64,000 bases of DNA from Streptomyces odontomachi (GCF_024435355.1 NZ_JAMJWG010000002.1:620001-684000), one strand, 5' to 3'; shown: positions 17,784 to 26,683, counted from the first letter of the stretch. The notes: a model not told the origin generated them from the sequence alone. Numbers and translations: made by a program.

Positions 17784-18947
17784 ATGTCAGTTCCCGTTCC
17801 GCAGACGTTTCCGCAGCTCAGCGAGGAGGACCGGACGGCCCTGTCCGACTACTCGCGCCAGCCGCCCGGGGCGCTGCGGCTGCGCAGCAGCATCGTCCTG
17901 GCGTGCGCCGACGGACTGACCAACGCGGAGGTGTCACAGCGGCTCCAGGTCTCTCCCGCCACCGTGGCCAAGTGGCGGGACCGCTATCTGCGCCGGGGCA
18001 TGGCCGGTCTGAGCGACGCGCCCCGCTCGGGCCGACCGCGCAGCGTCGCCAGGCAGGAGGCGGAGGCGCACATCGCCGCCGTGCTCGCGCGGGCCGAGAA
18101 CGGCTCACCGGTGCCCTCCACCCGCTCCCTGGCGGACACGCTGGGCCTGTCGCAGTCCACGGTGGCCCGGATCTGGCGCGAACGGTCCGCCGGACTGCCC
18201 GAGCCGCCGCGACCGCCGAACGGCGGGCCCGGGCCGGGAGCCGAGACGGACGGGGACAGACCGGCACCGATCCCGGCGCGGATGCCGCGACAGCTGCTCT
18301 CCGACCATGTGTACACGCTGCTGCGCGACTGGATCGTCAGCGGCGAACTCCTGCCGGGCCAGCGCCTGGTGGAGTCGGAGATCGCCCGCCGGGTCGGCAC
18401 CAGCCAGGCCCCGCCCCGTGAGGCGATCAAACGGCTGGCGTACGAGGGTCTGGTGATCTCACAGCCGCACCGCGGCACACGCGTCGCGCGGATCTCCGAG
18501 CGGCAGGCCCAGGACGTACGGGACATCCGGGTGATGTTCGAGGAGTACGGGGCCCGCCGCGTCGCCGGCCGCCTGGACGCCGAGCACACCCGCCTGCTGA
18601 CCGACGACGTGGCGCAACTGCGCCGAGCGGTCGACAAGGGCGACATCGCGGCCTTCCGCAGCGCCGACATGTCCTTTCACCGCCATGTGTGCGAGGCGGC
18701 GCGCAACGAGGCGCTGATTCGCCTGTGGCGCATGATCGAGTCCAGCCTGTGGGATCTCCATGTTCTGGGAGACCCCCGCTACGTCGGTGGCTGGGGCGCG
18801 TTGGCCGATCACCACGCGGAGCTCCTGGACGTCCTGCGCTTCGGCGACCCCGATGTCGCCGGGCCGATGTTCGCCGCCCACGCCGCGGGCGAGGTGGACC
18901 GCTACCTCCCCGGCCCGGCAGGGCCCGGCGCCCCTTCCGGGCAGTAG
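17784..18947 (+). CDS. GntR/FCD regulator with an N-terminal transposase-like helix-turn-helix domain
   Basis: 387 residues, far longer than the usual 220-250 for this family. Residues about 10-135 read like the DNA-binding part of IS630-type transposases: LRLRSSIVLACADGLTNAEV, SPATVAKWRDRYL, GLSDAPRSGRPR and SQSTVARIWRER. A Pro/Gly-rich linker follows. From about 170 there is a complete GntR winged helix (VYTLLRDWIVSGELLPGQRL, RRVGTSQAPPREAIKRL) and an FCD effector domain (FHRHVCEAA, DHHAELLDVLRFGD). In the FCD domain, acidic residues and histidines usually bind a metal and a sugar acid. It sits before a GH28 remnant and the enolase operon, a likely target. Confidence 0.9.
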   Translation: MSVPVPQTFPQLSEEDRTALSDYSRQPPGALRLRSSIVLACADGLTNAEVSQRLQVSPATVAKWRDRYLRRGMAGLSDAPRSGRPRSVARQEAEAHIAAVLARAENGSPVPSTRSLADTLGLSQSTVARIWRERSAGLPEPPRPPNGGPGPGAETDGDRPAPIPARMPRQLLSDHVYTLLRDWIVSGELLPGQRLVESEIARRVGTSQAPPREAIKRLAYEGLVISQPHRGTRVARISERQAQDVRDIRVMFEEYGARRVAGRLDAEHTRLLTDDVAQLRRAVDKGDIAAFRSADMSFHRHVCEAARNEALIRLWRMIESSLWDLHVLGDPRYVGGWGALADHHAELLDVLRFGDPDVAGPMFAAHAAGEVDRYLPGPAGPGAPSGQ

Positions 18948-19193
18948 AGCGACCGCGGACCCCCGGGCCTCTTCCGCGTCCTGATCTCGGGCGTCACCCT
19001 GCGCAACTCCCCGTTCTGGAACATCCATCCGGTGCTGAGCCGGAACATCGTCGTACGTGACGTCCGGGTGGAGTGCGCGGGCCCCAACAGCGACGGCTGC
19101 GCCCCCGACTCGTGCGAGAACGTCACGATCCAGCGGGTCGTCTTCGCCACGCACGACGGCTGCATCGCCATCAAGTCCGGCCGTGACAGGGGC
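18948..19193 (+). pseudogene. remnant of a GH28 polygalacturonase-like gene
   Basis: The frame reads FRVLISGVTLRNSPFWNIHP, LSRNIVVRDVRVECAGPNSDG, CAPDSCENVTIQ and CIAIKSGRD. This is the central part of a GH28 pectinase: the NSPxW, NxDGxxPDSC and DDCIAIKSG region. The N- and C-terminal halves are gone. In addition, the normally invariant GDD before CIAIKSG is HDG, so a catalytic Asp is lost. It starts right after the GntR stop codon. Pectin may once have been a substrate of this locus. Confidence 0.8.
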
Positions 19194-19198
19194 TCTGG

Positions 19199-19217
19199 CG
19201 AGGCGTTTCTCGCCTCG
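19199..19217 (+). terminator. small hairpin after the GH28 remnant
   Basis: CGAGGCG pairs with CGCCTCG around TTTCT. It could end transcripts from the GntR gene before the enolase operon promoter. The short stem makes this tentative. Confidence 0.4.
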
Positions 19218-19265
19218 AGACCGGGAGTGCGCAGCCGACTGCGCGCGCTGCCGCAGGACTTCAGG

Positions 19266-19291
19266 TCATCACTTGTATGATACGTTACGAC
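19266..19291. promoter_or_regulatory. 26-bp shared upstream element, copy 1
   Basis: The element starts TCATCACTTGTATGATACG and ends TTACGAC. The same sequence with three changes lies at 31174-31199 before the paralogous enolase gene. The centre GTATGATAC is a 9-bp palindrome of the kind bound by GntR/FCD proteins and may overlap a -10 box (TATGAT). The distance to the start codon is 197 bp. Confidence 0.75.
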
Positions 19292-19488
19292 TGTCGAGGG
19301 GGTGGCGCGGGGCCTCCCCCGACCGTGCAGCGTCACGCCCCCGCCCGAACTCCCCCACGGCCCGCGCCCGGCCTCCACGGGCCACGGACCACCCGGTCCG
19401 GGGGCCCACCGGACACCACGGCGGCGCCCCAGGAGGCGACAGCACCTCCGTCCAGGGGAGGGCGAACGAGCGCGCAGAGGGGGATCGG

Positions 19489-20721
19489 ATGAAGATCACC
19501 GGATACCGGACGCTCCGGACGGTGCACGTCTGGGGCCGCCCCATCGGGGACGCCAACGGCTCGGTCACCGAGGGGACTACCGAGGTCCCGGTCCTGCTGG
19601 TCGAGACCGACGGCGGCCTCACCGGGGTGGGCCTCGGCGCCCACGCCGACGCTCACCGGATCTTCCCCGCCGTCGAGAACCAGGACCCACGCGCCGTCAC
19701 TGCGCTCTACGACCGGATGCTGGCCCACACGTTCAAGGCCGGCCACGGCGGCACCGTCTTCGGCACCGTCGGCGCCTTCGACATGGCGCTGTGGGACCTC
19801 AAGGCGAAGATGGCCGGCGAGCCGCTGTGGCGCACGCTCGGGGCCGCCGACCGTTTCGTCCCCGGCTACGCGTCCGGCCAGGACATCGCCCTGGACGACG
19901 CGGAGTTGGCTGCGCTGTACACCGGCTGGGCCGAGCGCGGCTTCACCGGTGCCAAGGTCAAGGGCGGGCTCGACACGGACCGCGACGTCGTGCGGCTCGG
20001 CGCGGTGGCGGAGGCGCTACGCGGCAACACCCGATCCCCCGCCCTGATGCTCGACGTCGACGAGACCTGGGGCAGGCACCAGGCGGTGCGGCTGCTGGCC
20101 CGTATCGAGAACCGCGTCGAACTCACCTGGATCGAGGAGCCGGTGCGCCGGTGGGACGTGGCCGGCCATCACGCCGTGGGCCGCGCCGGACGTACCGCGG
20201 TCGCCACCGGCGAGAACCTGACCGGTCTCGAGCAGTTCCGTCCCCTGCTGACCGGCGACGCCGTCCAGGTGGTGCAGACCGGCAGCGTCTGGGGCGTCAC
20301 GCACTTCCTGCGGGTCGCCCTCTTCGCGCACGGCCACGACCTGCCGGTCAGCCCGGCCGGCTACGGGGCCAACCCCCTCGCGCACGCCGCCGCCGCGGCC
20401 CCCAACCATCTCGTCACCGAAGTACTCGACGTCTCGCCCCCGACGGGACTGACCGTGGACCAGGTGATCGCCGACGGCGGCATCGTCCTCGGCGACACCC
20501 CCGGCCTCGGCATCACCGTGGACGAGGCGGCCATCGCACGACTGGACCGGACCGCCGGCCCGCAACCCGCCGGGGACCGGGTACGCCCGTCCGCCGCCGG
20601 TCTGCGGCTCGCGGCCGAGGCCGGCACCGGGTACCGGAACCGGCCACGAGAGGCAGACCGTACCGACACCGCCGCACCCCTTCCCCATGACGGGCGCACC
20701 GAGCGGAAGGGCACCCCGTGA
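19489..20721 (+). CDS. enolase-superfamily sugar-acid dehydratase-like enzyme, paralogue 1
   Basis: 410-residue member of the mandelate racemase group. N-terminal capping domain 1-115, barrel after it. Visible ligands: KVK at 156-158 (base lysines), D189, E216 in WIEEP and E242 in TGENL as metal ligands. The Asp-His dyad of the group is missing: the Asp position is V262 (in VQVVQTG) and the His position is A290 (in PVSPAGY). AGAGGGGG precedes the ATG; the open frame upstream is spurious. First gene of an operon with a 2-hydroxyacid dehydrogenase and an aldo/keto reductase, so a sugar-acid dehydratase of a fuconate-like route is likely. About 30 residues longer than its paralogue at 31354. Confidence 0.88.
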   Translation: MKITGYRTLRTVHVWGRPIGDANGSVTEGTTEVPVLLVETDGGLTGVGLGAHADAHRIFPAVENQDPRAVTALYDRMLAHTFKAGHGGTVFGTVGAFDMALWDLKAKMAGEPLWRTLGAADRFVPGYASGQDIALDDAELAALYTGWAERGFTGAKVKGGLDTDRDVVRLGAVAEALRGNTRSPALMLDVDETWGRHQAVRLLARIENRVELTWIEEPVRRWDVAGHHAVGRAGRTAVATGENLTGLEQFRPLLTGDAVQVVQTGSVWGVTHFLRVALFAHGHDLPVSPAGYGANPLAHAAAAAPNHLVTEVLDVSPPTGLTVDQVIADGGIVLGDTPGLGITVDEAAIARLDRTAGPQPAGDRVRPSAAGLRLAAEAGTGYRNRPREADRTDTAAPLPHDGRTERKGTP

Positions 20722-21740
20722 CACGACCACGTGCCGTCTTCGCCATGAACCCGCCGGGCCTGAGACGCGCCCTCTTCGACGAGGACGCCCTGGCCCGCCT
20801 GCGCCGTGCCGCCGACATCGACACGGACGTCGTCCTCACCGAGCTGGAATCCACCACGTCACGGGAGACGCTGGCCGGGGCGGACATCCTCGTCGCGGGC
20901 TGGGACGCGCCCGTCGTCCGGGCCGCCCACCTGCCGTACGCCGCCCGGCTGCGGGCCGTGGTCTACGCGGGCGGGGTCGCCGCGACCTGTCTGGAGGACC
21001 CCGCGTCGTTCGCCGCCCGCGGCGTGGTCGCGGCCAACGCCCGGGTCGCCAACTCCGGTCCGGTGGCCGAGTACACGCTCGCCATGATCCTCCTCGCCGG
21101 CAAGCGGGTGCTCCCCACCGGACGGGAGTACCGGCGGTCCAGGAGCCTTCCCGACCACTTCGCCACCGCCTCACGGCGCGGCAACTACCGGCAGACGGTG
21201 GGCATCGTCGGCGCCTCCACCGTGGGCCGCGCGGTGCTCGCCCTCCTCCGTCCCTTCGACCTCGACGTACTCCTGTACGATCCGACACTTTCGACGGAAG
21301 AGGCCGTCGACCTCGGTGCGCGGCCGGTGCCGCTCGACGAACTCATGAGGAGCAGCCAGGTGATCTCCCTGCACCAGCCGCTGACCCCCGAGACCCGGGG
21401 GCAGATCGACGCGGGTCGGCTCGCGCTGATGCGCGACGGAGCGACGCTCGTGAACACCGCGCGGGGCGCCGTCGTCGACCAGGACGCCCTGACGGCGGAG
21501 CTGCGCACCGGCCGGATCGACGCCGTGCTCGACGTCACGGACCCGGAGCCGCCGACCGCCGACAGCGATCTGTGGACGCTGGACAACGTCGTCCTCACCC
21601 CGCACATGGCCGGCTCCCTCGGCGGCGAGCTGCACCGCATCGGCGATGCCGTCGCCGACGAGGTGGAGCGGTTCGCGGCGGGCCGCCCGTTCGCCCACCC
21701 GGAGGACCTCGCGGCCGTCGCGCACCCGAGGGTCCGGTGA
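20718..21740 (+). CDS. D-isomer-specific 2-hydroxyacid dehydrogenase
   Basis: 340 residues. The NAD site is GIVGASTVGRAVLALLRPF; catalytic residues can be seen as Arg in NTARGAVVD, Glu near the DPEPP motif and His in VLTPHMAG. It interconverts a 2-keto acid and a 2-hydroxy acid. GTG at 20718 overlaps the enolase stop (GTGA), and the 3' end overlaps the aldo/keto reductase gene in the same way, so the three are translationally coupled. It may reduce or oxidise the product of the dehydratase or an aldehyde/acid derived from it. Confidence 0.9.
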   Translation: MTRPRAVFAMNPPGLRRALFDEDALARLRRAADIDTDVVLTELESTTSRETLAGADILVAGWDAPVVRAAHLPYAARLRAVVYAGGVAATCLEDPASFAARGVVAANARVANSGPVAEYTLAMILLAGKRVLPTGREYRRSRSLPDHFATASRRGNYRQTVGIVGASTVGRAVLALLRPFDLDVLLYDPTLSTEEAVDLGARPVPLDELMRSSQVISLHQPLTPETRGQIDAGRLALMRDGATLVNTARGAVVDQDALTAELRTGRIDAVLDVTDPEPPTADSDLWTLDNVVLTPHMAGSLGGELHRIGDAVADEVERFAAGRPFAHPEDLAAVAHPRVR

Positions 21741-22747
21741 GCCGGATGCGCACCCGCACCTGCGCCCGCACCCCCGAACTGACCGAACTCGGCCTCGGTA
21801 CGGCACAGTTGGGCAACCTCACCCGGACGACCAGCGACGCGGACGCCCTGGGCGCCGTCGACGCGGCCTGGGAGAGCGGCGTCCGCTACTTCGACACGGC
21901 ACCGCACTACGGGCTCGGCCTTTCCGAACGCCGCCTCGGCGCCGCCCTCGCGCAGCGCCCCCGGGCCGAGTACACCGTCTCCACCAAGGTGGGCCGGCTG
22001 CTGGTGCCCAGCCCCCACACCGCGCACCTGGCGGACGACGGCGGGTTCGCGGTGCCCGCGGCGTTCCGCCGCAGCTGGGACTTCAGCCGGGACGGCATCC
22101 TGCGGTCGCTGGAGGGCAGCCTGGCGCGGCTCGGCCTCGACCACGTCGACGTCGTCTATCTCCACGACCCCGACGACCACTGGCTCCAGGCGTCCACGAC
22201 CGGCGTCGACACCCTCGTCGAACTGCGTGACCAGGGCGTGGTGAAGGCGGTGGGTGCCGGCATGAACCAGGCCGGGATGCTCGCCGAGTTCGTCCGCCGC
22301 TGCGACGTGGACATCGTCATGGTGGCCGGTCGGCACACCCTGCTCGACGGCTCGGCCCAGGACGAGCTGCTGCCGCTCGCCCAGGAGCGCGGGGTGGGTG
22401 TCGTCGCCGCCGCGGTCTACAACTCCGGGCTGCTCTCGGCCCGCCGCCCGCCGGTCGACGCCACCTACGACTACCAGCCGGCCTCAAGCGACCTGATCGG
22501 CCGCGCGCTCGCGATCGCCGACGTCTGCGAACGCCACGCCAGCAGCCTGCCCGAGGCCGCCATCGCCTACCCGCTGCGCCACCCCCAGGTCACCTCGGTG
22601 GTGCTGGGCGCACGCGACGCCGGCCAGTCCCGTACCAACGCCGCCCGGCTGGCGGCCGGTGTCCCCGATGCGCTCTGGGACGAGCTGGCGCGCCTCGGCC
22701 TGCTGCCCGACGGCTCCGCGACGCAGCCGGCGGGGTGCCGACCATGA
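21737..22747 (+). CDS. aldo/keto reductase, L-fucose dehydrogenase-like
   Basis: 336-residue NAD(P)-dependent TIM-barrel oxidoreductase. The catalytic tetrad is visible: Asp in YFDTAPHYG, Tyr in the same motif, Lys in VSTKVGR and His in VYLHDPDD. The overall pattern (LGLGTAQLGNL, STKVGRLLVP) fits the D-threo-aldose 1-dehydrogenase/L-fucose dehydrogenase/pyridoxal dehydrogenase branch. GTG at 21737 overlaps the previous stop; an ATG at 21746 is an alternative. It would oxidise a pyranose to the lactone, which a lactonase should then open, and a fragment of such a lactonase follows. Confidence 0.88.
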   Translation: MSRMRTRTCARTPELTELGLGTAQLGNLTRTTSDADALGAVDAAWESGVRYFDTAPHYGLGLSERRLGAALAQRPRAEYTVSTKVGRLLVPSPHTAHLADDGGFAVPAAFRRSWDFSRDGILRSLEGSLARLGLDHVDVVYLHDPDDHWLQASTTGVDTLVELRDQGVVKAVGAGMNQAGMLAEFVRRCDVDIVMVAGRHTLLDGSAQDELLPLAQERGVGVVAAAVYNSGLLSARRPPVDATYDYQPASSDLIGRALAIADVCERHASSLPEAAIAYPLRHPQVTSVVLGARDAGQSRTNAARLAAGVPDALWDELARLGLLPDGSATQPAGCRP

Positions 22748-22965
22748 CCGAGATCGACGTGCACCTGCACGTGTGGGACCCCGCCCGCGCCCCGTACGAC
22801 TGGCTCGGCCCCGGCCTGGCGCCGATCGACCGGGTGATGCGGTTCCCGGACGTCCGGCCCGCGCTCCGGGCGGCCGGCATCACGGCGACGGTGCTGGTGC
22901 AGGCCGCCGACCATGATGCCGACACCGACCACATGCTGGACGCCGCGCGCGACGCGGCGGTGTGA
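22744..22965 (+). pseudogene. truncated amidohydrolase (L-fuconolactonase-like), N-terminal fragment
   Basis: 73 residues, against about 280 in the family. The N-terminal metal motif is intact (DVHLHVWDP) and TEIDVHLHVW, LGPGLAPIDR and TVLVQAADHDADTDHMLDAA align with the first strands of COG3618-type lactonases. The frame stops right after the second strand-helix unit and the next gene starts 20 bp later, so the rest has been deleted. A complete homologue lies at 52432 in another operon and could take over the step. Confidence 0.8.
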
Positions 22966-22985
22966 ACCACCCCGGAAGGAACGCC

Positions 22986-24431
22986 ATGGAACACGGCTCG
23001 ACCAGGCCGGACACGACCGCACTGGCCGGCTGGCTGCACAGCTGGGTGACGGACGAAGGTGCCGTCAACGGCTTCCACAACCACAGCGTGTGGGGCACGA
23101 ACCCGTTCACCTTCCTCGACTTCACCAGCGGGCACACCACCTTCGCCGGCCCGGCGCTCGGCGCCTTCGGCCAGGCCCTTGCCGAGCGGCCCGACGAGCG
23201 GGGCGCCCTGCTGCTGCGGCGGTTGCTGCGCTACCAGTCCACCGAGGTGCAGGCCGACGGCCAGTACCGGCACATCGGTTTCCAGGTCGGCGAGTCGGCG
23301 ACCACCGGTCTCATCCACAACGCCGTCGGCAGCCTCGGTGTGCTCCTCGCCCTGAAGCACGCCCGCCATCTGCTGCCCGCCGACGAGGTGAGCGCCGCGC
23401 TGGCAGCCGTCCGCCAGAATCTGGCGGCGTGCGAGATGTACGGGGGCGGGCGGCCGGGCGAGGACGGCACCTGCAATCAGGAGTACGCCCGGGTCTGGGT
23501 CAAGCAGCTCTACACGGAGTTGAGCGACGACAGGAGCTACGCGGACCAGATACCCGAAGACCTCGCCACCCTGGTCCGGCTCTTCCACCACCGCGGCGTG
23601 CCCGACGCGGACAGCGCCGGCACGTTCCGCACGGTACGGGACCGCACCGAGGGCGGCATCCTGGAACCGGCCGAGTACTACGGCCTCATGATCGTCCCCC
23701 TGGTGCTCGGCTACCGCGCACGGGGCGAGGAGGAGTTGCTGGCCGAGGCGAGGCGCCTGTGCCGGCACGTGGCCCGTTCGGCCTGGACGGACGCCGCCGG
23801 CGCGACCCGGTACCACCGCTACTGGTACGTCCGGGGCGAGCGGGTGCTCAAGACCGACACGCCCATGCTGATAGCAGGCATGGGGCTGACGCTGTACGGC
23901 ATCCACGAGGTGCTGGCCGAGGGTCCGGACCCGGAGCTGGAGGCCTTCACCGAGGCGTGCCTGGCGACCTACGCCGGCTACCAGACCCCCGCCGGCTACT
24001 TCGCCTCAGCGAGCGGCTGGCACAACGAGGCCGACATCGCGCCCAGCACCGCCTGGCACGCCCACGACCTGATGTTCCTGATGGCCAGGCTCGGTCCGGG
24101 CGAGGGCTTCTGGGACAGGGTGCTCGCCCCCACGGGCCGGCAGTCGGTGCTGGTCAGCGACCGCGCCTTCTGGGCGGAGTCCGGTGCCCACTGGTGCGTG
24201 CGCTCCCCGCTGACCGCAGGAGACCTGCACATCTACGGCCGCAAGGACAAGGACACCTTCACCCGGGAGTTCTTCGCCTGGACGGACCGCGAGCCGCTCC
24301 CCGAGGACCTGCGCTACCCCGGCGTACCCGAGTTCTTCGTCGCCAACGACGGCATCTACCGCGTCGACGGCGACCGGACCCCCACCGACGTCACAGCCGT
24401 CGGCCCCCTGTCCTACCGGGGGCGGCTGTGA
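22986..24431 (+). CDS. uncharacterised protein, probable alpha/alpha-toroid enzyme
   Basis: 481 residues, no signal peptide, no membrane segment, family not recognised. The sequence alternates amphipathic helices with conserved aromatic/Gly loops (NPFTFLDFTSG, HIGFQVGESATTGLIHN, EDGTCNQEYARVW, TEGGILEPAEYYGL, GWHNEADIAPSTAWHAHDL). This is the style of (alpha/alpha)6-barrel glycosidases and lyases, and the Glu- and His-rich loops are candidate active-site parts. ATG at 22986 has GGAAGGA 5 bp upstream; a GTG at 22962 overlapping the fragment's stop is a weaker choice. Position between sugar oxidation genes and an ABC importer suggests a cytoplasmic hydrolase or lyase for an imported oligosaccharide. 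Confidence 0.85.
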   Translation: MEHGSTRPDTTALAGWLHSWVTDEGAVNGFHNHSVWGTNPFTFLDFTSGHTTFAGPALGAFGQALAERPDERGALLLRRLLRYQSTEVQADGQYRHIGFQVGESATTGLIHNAVGSLGVLLALKHARHLLPADEVSAALAAVRQNLAACEMYGGGRPGEDGTCNQEYARVWVKQLYTELSDDRSYADQIPEDLATLVRLFHHRGVPDADSAGTFRTVRDRTEGGILEPAEYYGLMIVPLVLGYRARGEEELLAEARRLCRHVARSAWTDAAGATRYHRYWYVRGERVLKTDTPMLIAGMGLTLYGIHEVLAEGPDPELEAFTEACLATYAGYQTPAGYFASASGWHNEADIAPSTAWHAHDLMFLMARLGPGEGFWDRVLAPTGRQSVLVSDRAFWAESGAHWCVRSPLTAGDLHIYGRKDKDTFTREFFAWTDREPLPEDLRYPGVPEFFVANDGIYRVDGDRTPTDVTAVGPLSYRGRL

Positions 24432-24503
24432 CGCTACCCTCCGCCGCACTGTCCAGTGGATGTTGATCCCCAGCGTTCTCCACCCAGGAAAAGAGAGACG
24501 ACA

Positions 24504-25769
24504 ATGATGTCTGCCACCTCAGGGAGCAAGGCGCGCGGCGCCGCCCTGGCCGCCGTGGTTCCGCTGATATGCCTCGCGGCCTGCTCGTCGGGCACCGGGT
24601 CGGGCGGCAAGGACGGCGAGATCCGGATGATGGTCAATCTGACCGACAACCTGGATCAGGCCTACTGGGAGAAGCTGGTCAAGCCGTTCGAGGACAAGAC
24701 CGGTCTGAAGGTGAAGATCGAGGGCCCGACGGGCAAGTCCGTCGCGGAGTCCTTCCCCCAGCAACTGGCCGCGGGCACCGCCCCCGACGTCATCCAGTCC
24801 ATCTTCCCGGACGACGACACGGCGTCGGAGCTGCTCGACCTCAGCGGTGAGGACTGGGCCAAGGGCACCCCGATGTACGACGACTACGCCATCGGCAAGG
24901 CGCACTACGCGGTCGGCGTGGGTACCCAGACGCAGTCGCTCGTCTACTACAACAAGTCCGCGTTCAAGAAGGCCGGCATCACCGCGACCCCCACGAGCTG
25001 GGCGGAGCTGGCCGGCGACCTGGACAACCTGAAGAAGGCCGGCTTCACGCCGATGCAGACCGCCGGCGACTACGAGACCGGCCTCCAGCTCCAGCAGATC
25101 TACCACCCGACGCTCAACCAGCTCCACCCGAAGTGGCAGAGCTCCGTCAAGAACAGGAAGCTCACCGTCGGCGAGACCTACAAGCCGGCGTTCCAGATGT
25201 ACGCGGACTGGATCAAGGCCGGTTACATAGCCAAGAGCGACGTCGGCCTCAGCCCCTCCCAGGCGGACGGCAACTTCATCGGCGGCAAGGTGGGCCTCTA
25301 CACCAACGGCAGCTGGTTCTCCGCCACGCTCGCCAAGACCGGGAAGCTCCCGTTCGACGTGGGCGTGTTCTCCCCGCCGATTGCCGACAACAAGAGCTAC
25401 CCGGGCCCGCAGGGCGCCACCATGGCCAGCCCGTACATGGTGCACAAGGGCGCGGCCGATGAGGACGACGCCAAGAAGCTGGTGGAGTTCATGGTCACCG
25501 ACCCGGCGGCGATCAAGGCGCAGCTCGGCTCCGACGGGGTGTTCCGCAAGGACGCCCACCTCAAGCAGACCGGTGTCGACTCCCAGATCCAGGGCATTCT
25601 CGACGACGCTCCCGAACTGGTCGCCGTCGGCGAGGGCCAGGGCAACGTCCGGCTGCCCGTGACGGGCTTCAACCCCAAGTTCACCGAGGTCGCGCAGAGC
25701 CTCTACACCGGGGCGAGCCCGGCCGACGCCGCCAAGGCCATCGACCAGTGGGTCGACGAGAACCGCTGA
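24504..25769 (+). CDS. extracellular sugar-binding lipoprotein of an ABC importer
   Basis: 421-residue family 1 binding protein. The signal ends in the lipobox ICLAACSS; the mature part shows the usual LKVKIEGPTG, LAAGTAPDVIQSIFPDD and VYYNKSAFKKAGI. Two ATGs in a row occur at 24504 and 24507, with GAGAG 6 bp before the first; the longer frame from 24456 is not needed. It precedes two permease genes and delivers an unknown saccharide, probably one released by the beta-helix enzyme encoded downstream. Confidence 0.94.
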   Translation: MMSATSGSKARGAALAAVVPLICLAACSSGTGSGGKDGEIRMMVNLTDNLDQAYWEKLVKPFEDKTGLKVKIEGPTGKSVAESFPQQLAAGTAPDVIQSIFPDDDTASELLDLSGEDWAKGTPMYDDYAIGKAHYAVGVGTQTQSLVYYNKSAFKKAGITATPTSWAELAGDLDNLKKAGFTPMQTAGDYETGLQLQQIYHPTLNQLHPKWQSSVKNRKLTVGETYKPAFQMYADWIKAGYIAKSDVGLSPSQADGNFIGGKVGLYTNGSWFSATLAKTGKLPFDVGVFSPPIADNKSYPGPQGATMASPYMVHKGAADEDDAKKLVEFMVTDPAAIKAQLGSDGVFRKDAHLKQTGVDSQIQGILDDAPELVAVGEGQGNVRLPVTGFNPKFTEVAQSLYTGASPADAAKAIDQWVDENR

Positions 25770-25771
25770 CC

Positions 25772-26683
25772 ATGGCACCGAGGATCTCTTCGAAACCGCG
25801 GGGATGGCGCACCATGGGCGCCAACGTCAGCATGGTCCTCCCCGCGGTTCTCATCTATGCCGCTCTGCTGGTCGTACCGGTGATCTACGCGTTCTACTAC
25901 AGCTTCACCGAATACAACGGATTCCCGGGCCGCGTCCCCGAGTTCATCGGCCTGGACAACTACCGCACCGCGTTCGACTCCGACGACATCACCGGCACCA
26001 TGGTGATCACCGCCGTGGTGGCCGTGGTGGGCGCGGTCGCCGTCAATCTCGCGGCACTGGGGCTCGCGCTGCTGCTCCAGCGCACCGGCCGGTTCACCAC
26101 CTTCGGCCGCGTGGTCATGTTCTACCCGCATGTGCTCAGCGCGCTGGTCGTGGGCTTCCTGTGGCAGGCCATCCTCGGGCCCCAGGGCGTGGTCAACACC
26201 ATGCTGAAGAAGGTCGGCACCGGCGCCCTGCCCTTCCTCGACGACCCCGACTGGGCGCTGTGGTCGATGATCCTCGTCATCGTCTGGTCCCTGTTCGGCG
26301 TCCAGCTGATCCTGTACCTGGCGGGGCTCCAGGCCGTGTCGGCGGATCTGCTGGAGGCGGCGAGGCTCGACGGAGCCGGCCGGTGGCAGACCTTCCGCGC
26401 CGTCACCTGGCCTTCGCTGGCGTCGACGGTGACGGTCGCCATCATCACCTCCGGCATCTCGCTGCTGAAGACGTACGACGTCGTCGTGTCGCTGACCGGG
26501 GGCGGTCCCGCGGGGTCGACCAAGACCCTCGCCTACTCGATCCTCGCGGTCTCGTTCCCCCAGCGGGACATCGGCCTGGCATCGGCCCAGGCCGTGCTGC
26601 TGATCCTCGCGGCCGCCGTCCTGTCCCTCACGGTCCTCTTCCTGCGCAGGCGCGCCGAGGACGACGCGGAGTCCATCAGATGA
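25772..26683 (+). CDS. carbohydrate ABC transporter permease (MalF type)
   Basis: 303-residue membrane protein with about six spans, the start of the periplasmic loop NYRTAFDSDDI and the ATPase-contact loop EAARLDGAG. The ATG at 25772 lies 2 bp after the binding-protein stop and the 3' end overlaps the next gene as ATGA, so the three transporter genes are one unit. Confidence 0.94.
   Translation: MAPRISSKPRGWRTMGANVSMVLPAVLIYAALLVVPVIYAFYYSFTEYNGFPGRVPEFIGLDNYRTAFDSDDITGTMVITAVVAVVGAVAVNLAALGLALLLQRTGRFTTFGRVVMFYPHVLSALVVGFLWQAILGPQGVVNTMLKKVGTGALPFLDDPDWALWSMILVIVWSLFGVQLILYLAGLQAVSADLLEAARLDGAGRWQTFRAVTWPSLASTVTVAIITSGISLLKTYDVVVSLTGGGPAGSTKTLAYSILAVSFPQRDIGLASAQAVLLILAAAVLSLTVLFLRRRAEDDAESIR

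Noticed and set aside
19489..22965. a complete classical L-fucose oxidative pathway in this operon
   Set aside because: The lactonase is truncated, there is no 2-keto-3-deoxyfuconate dehydrogenase or hydrolase in the operon, and the enolase-superfamily enzyme lacks the usual dyad. A fucose link is kept only as a hypothesis.
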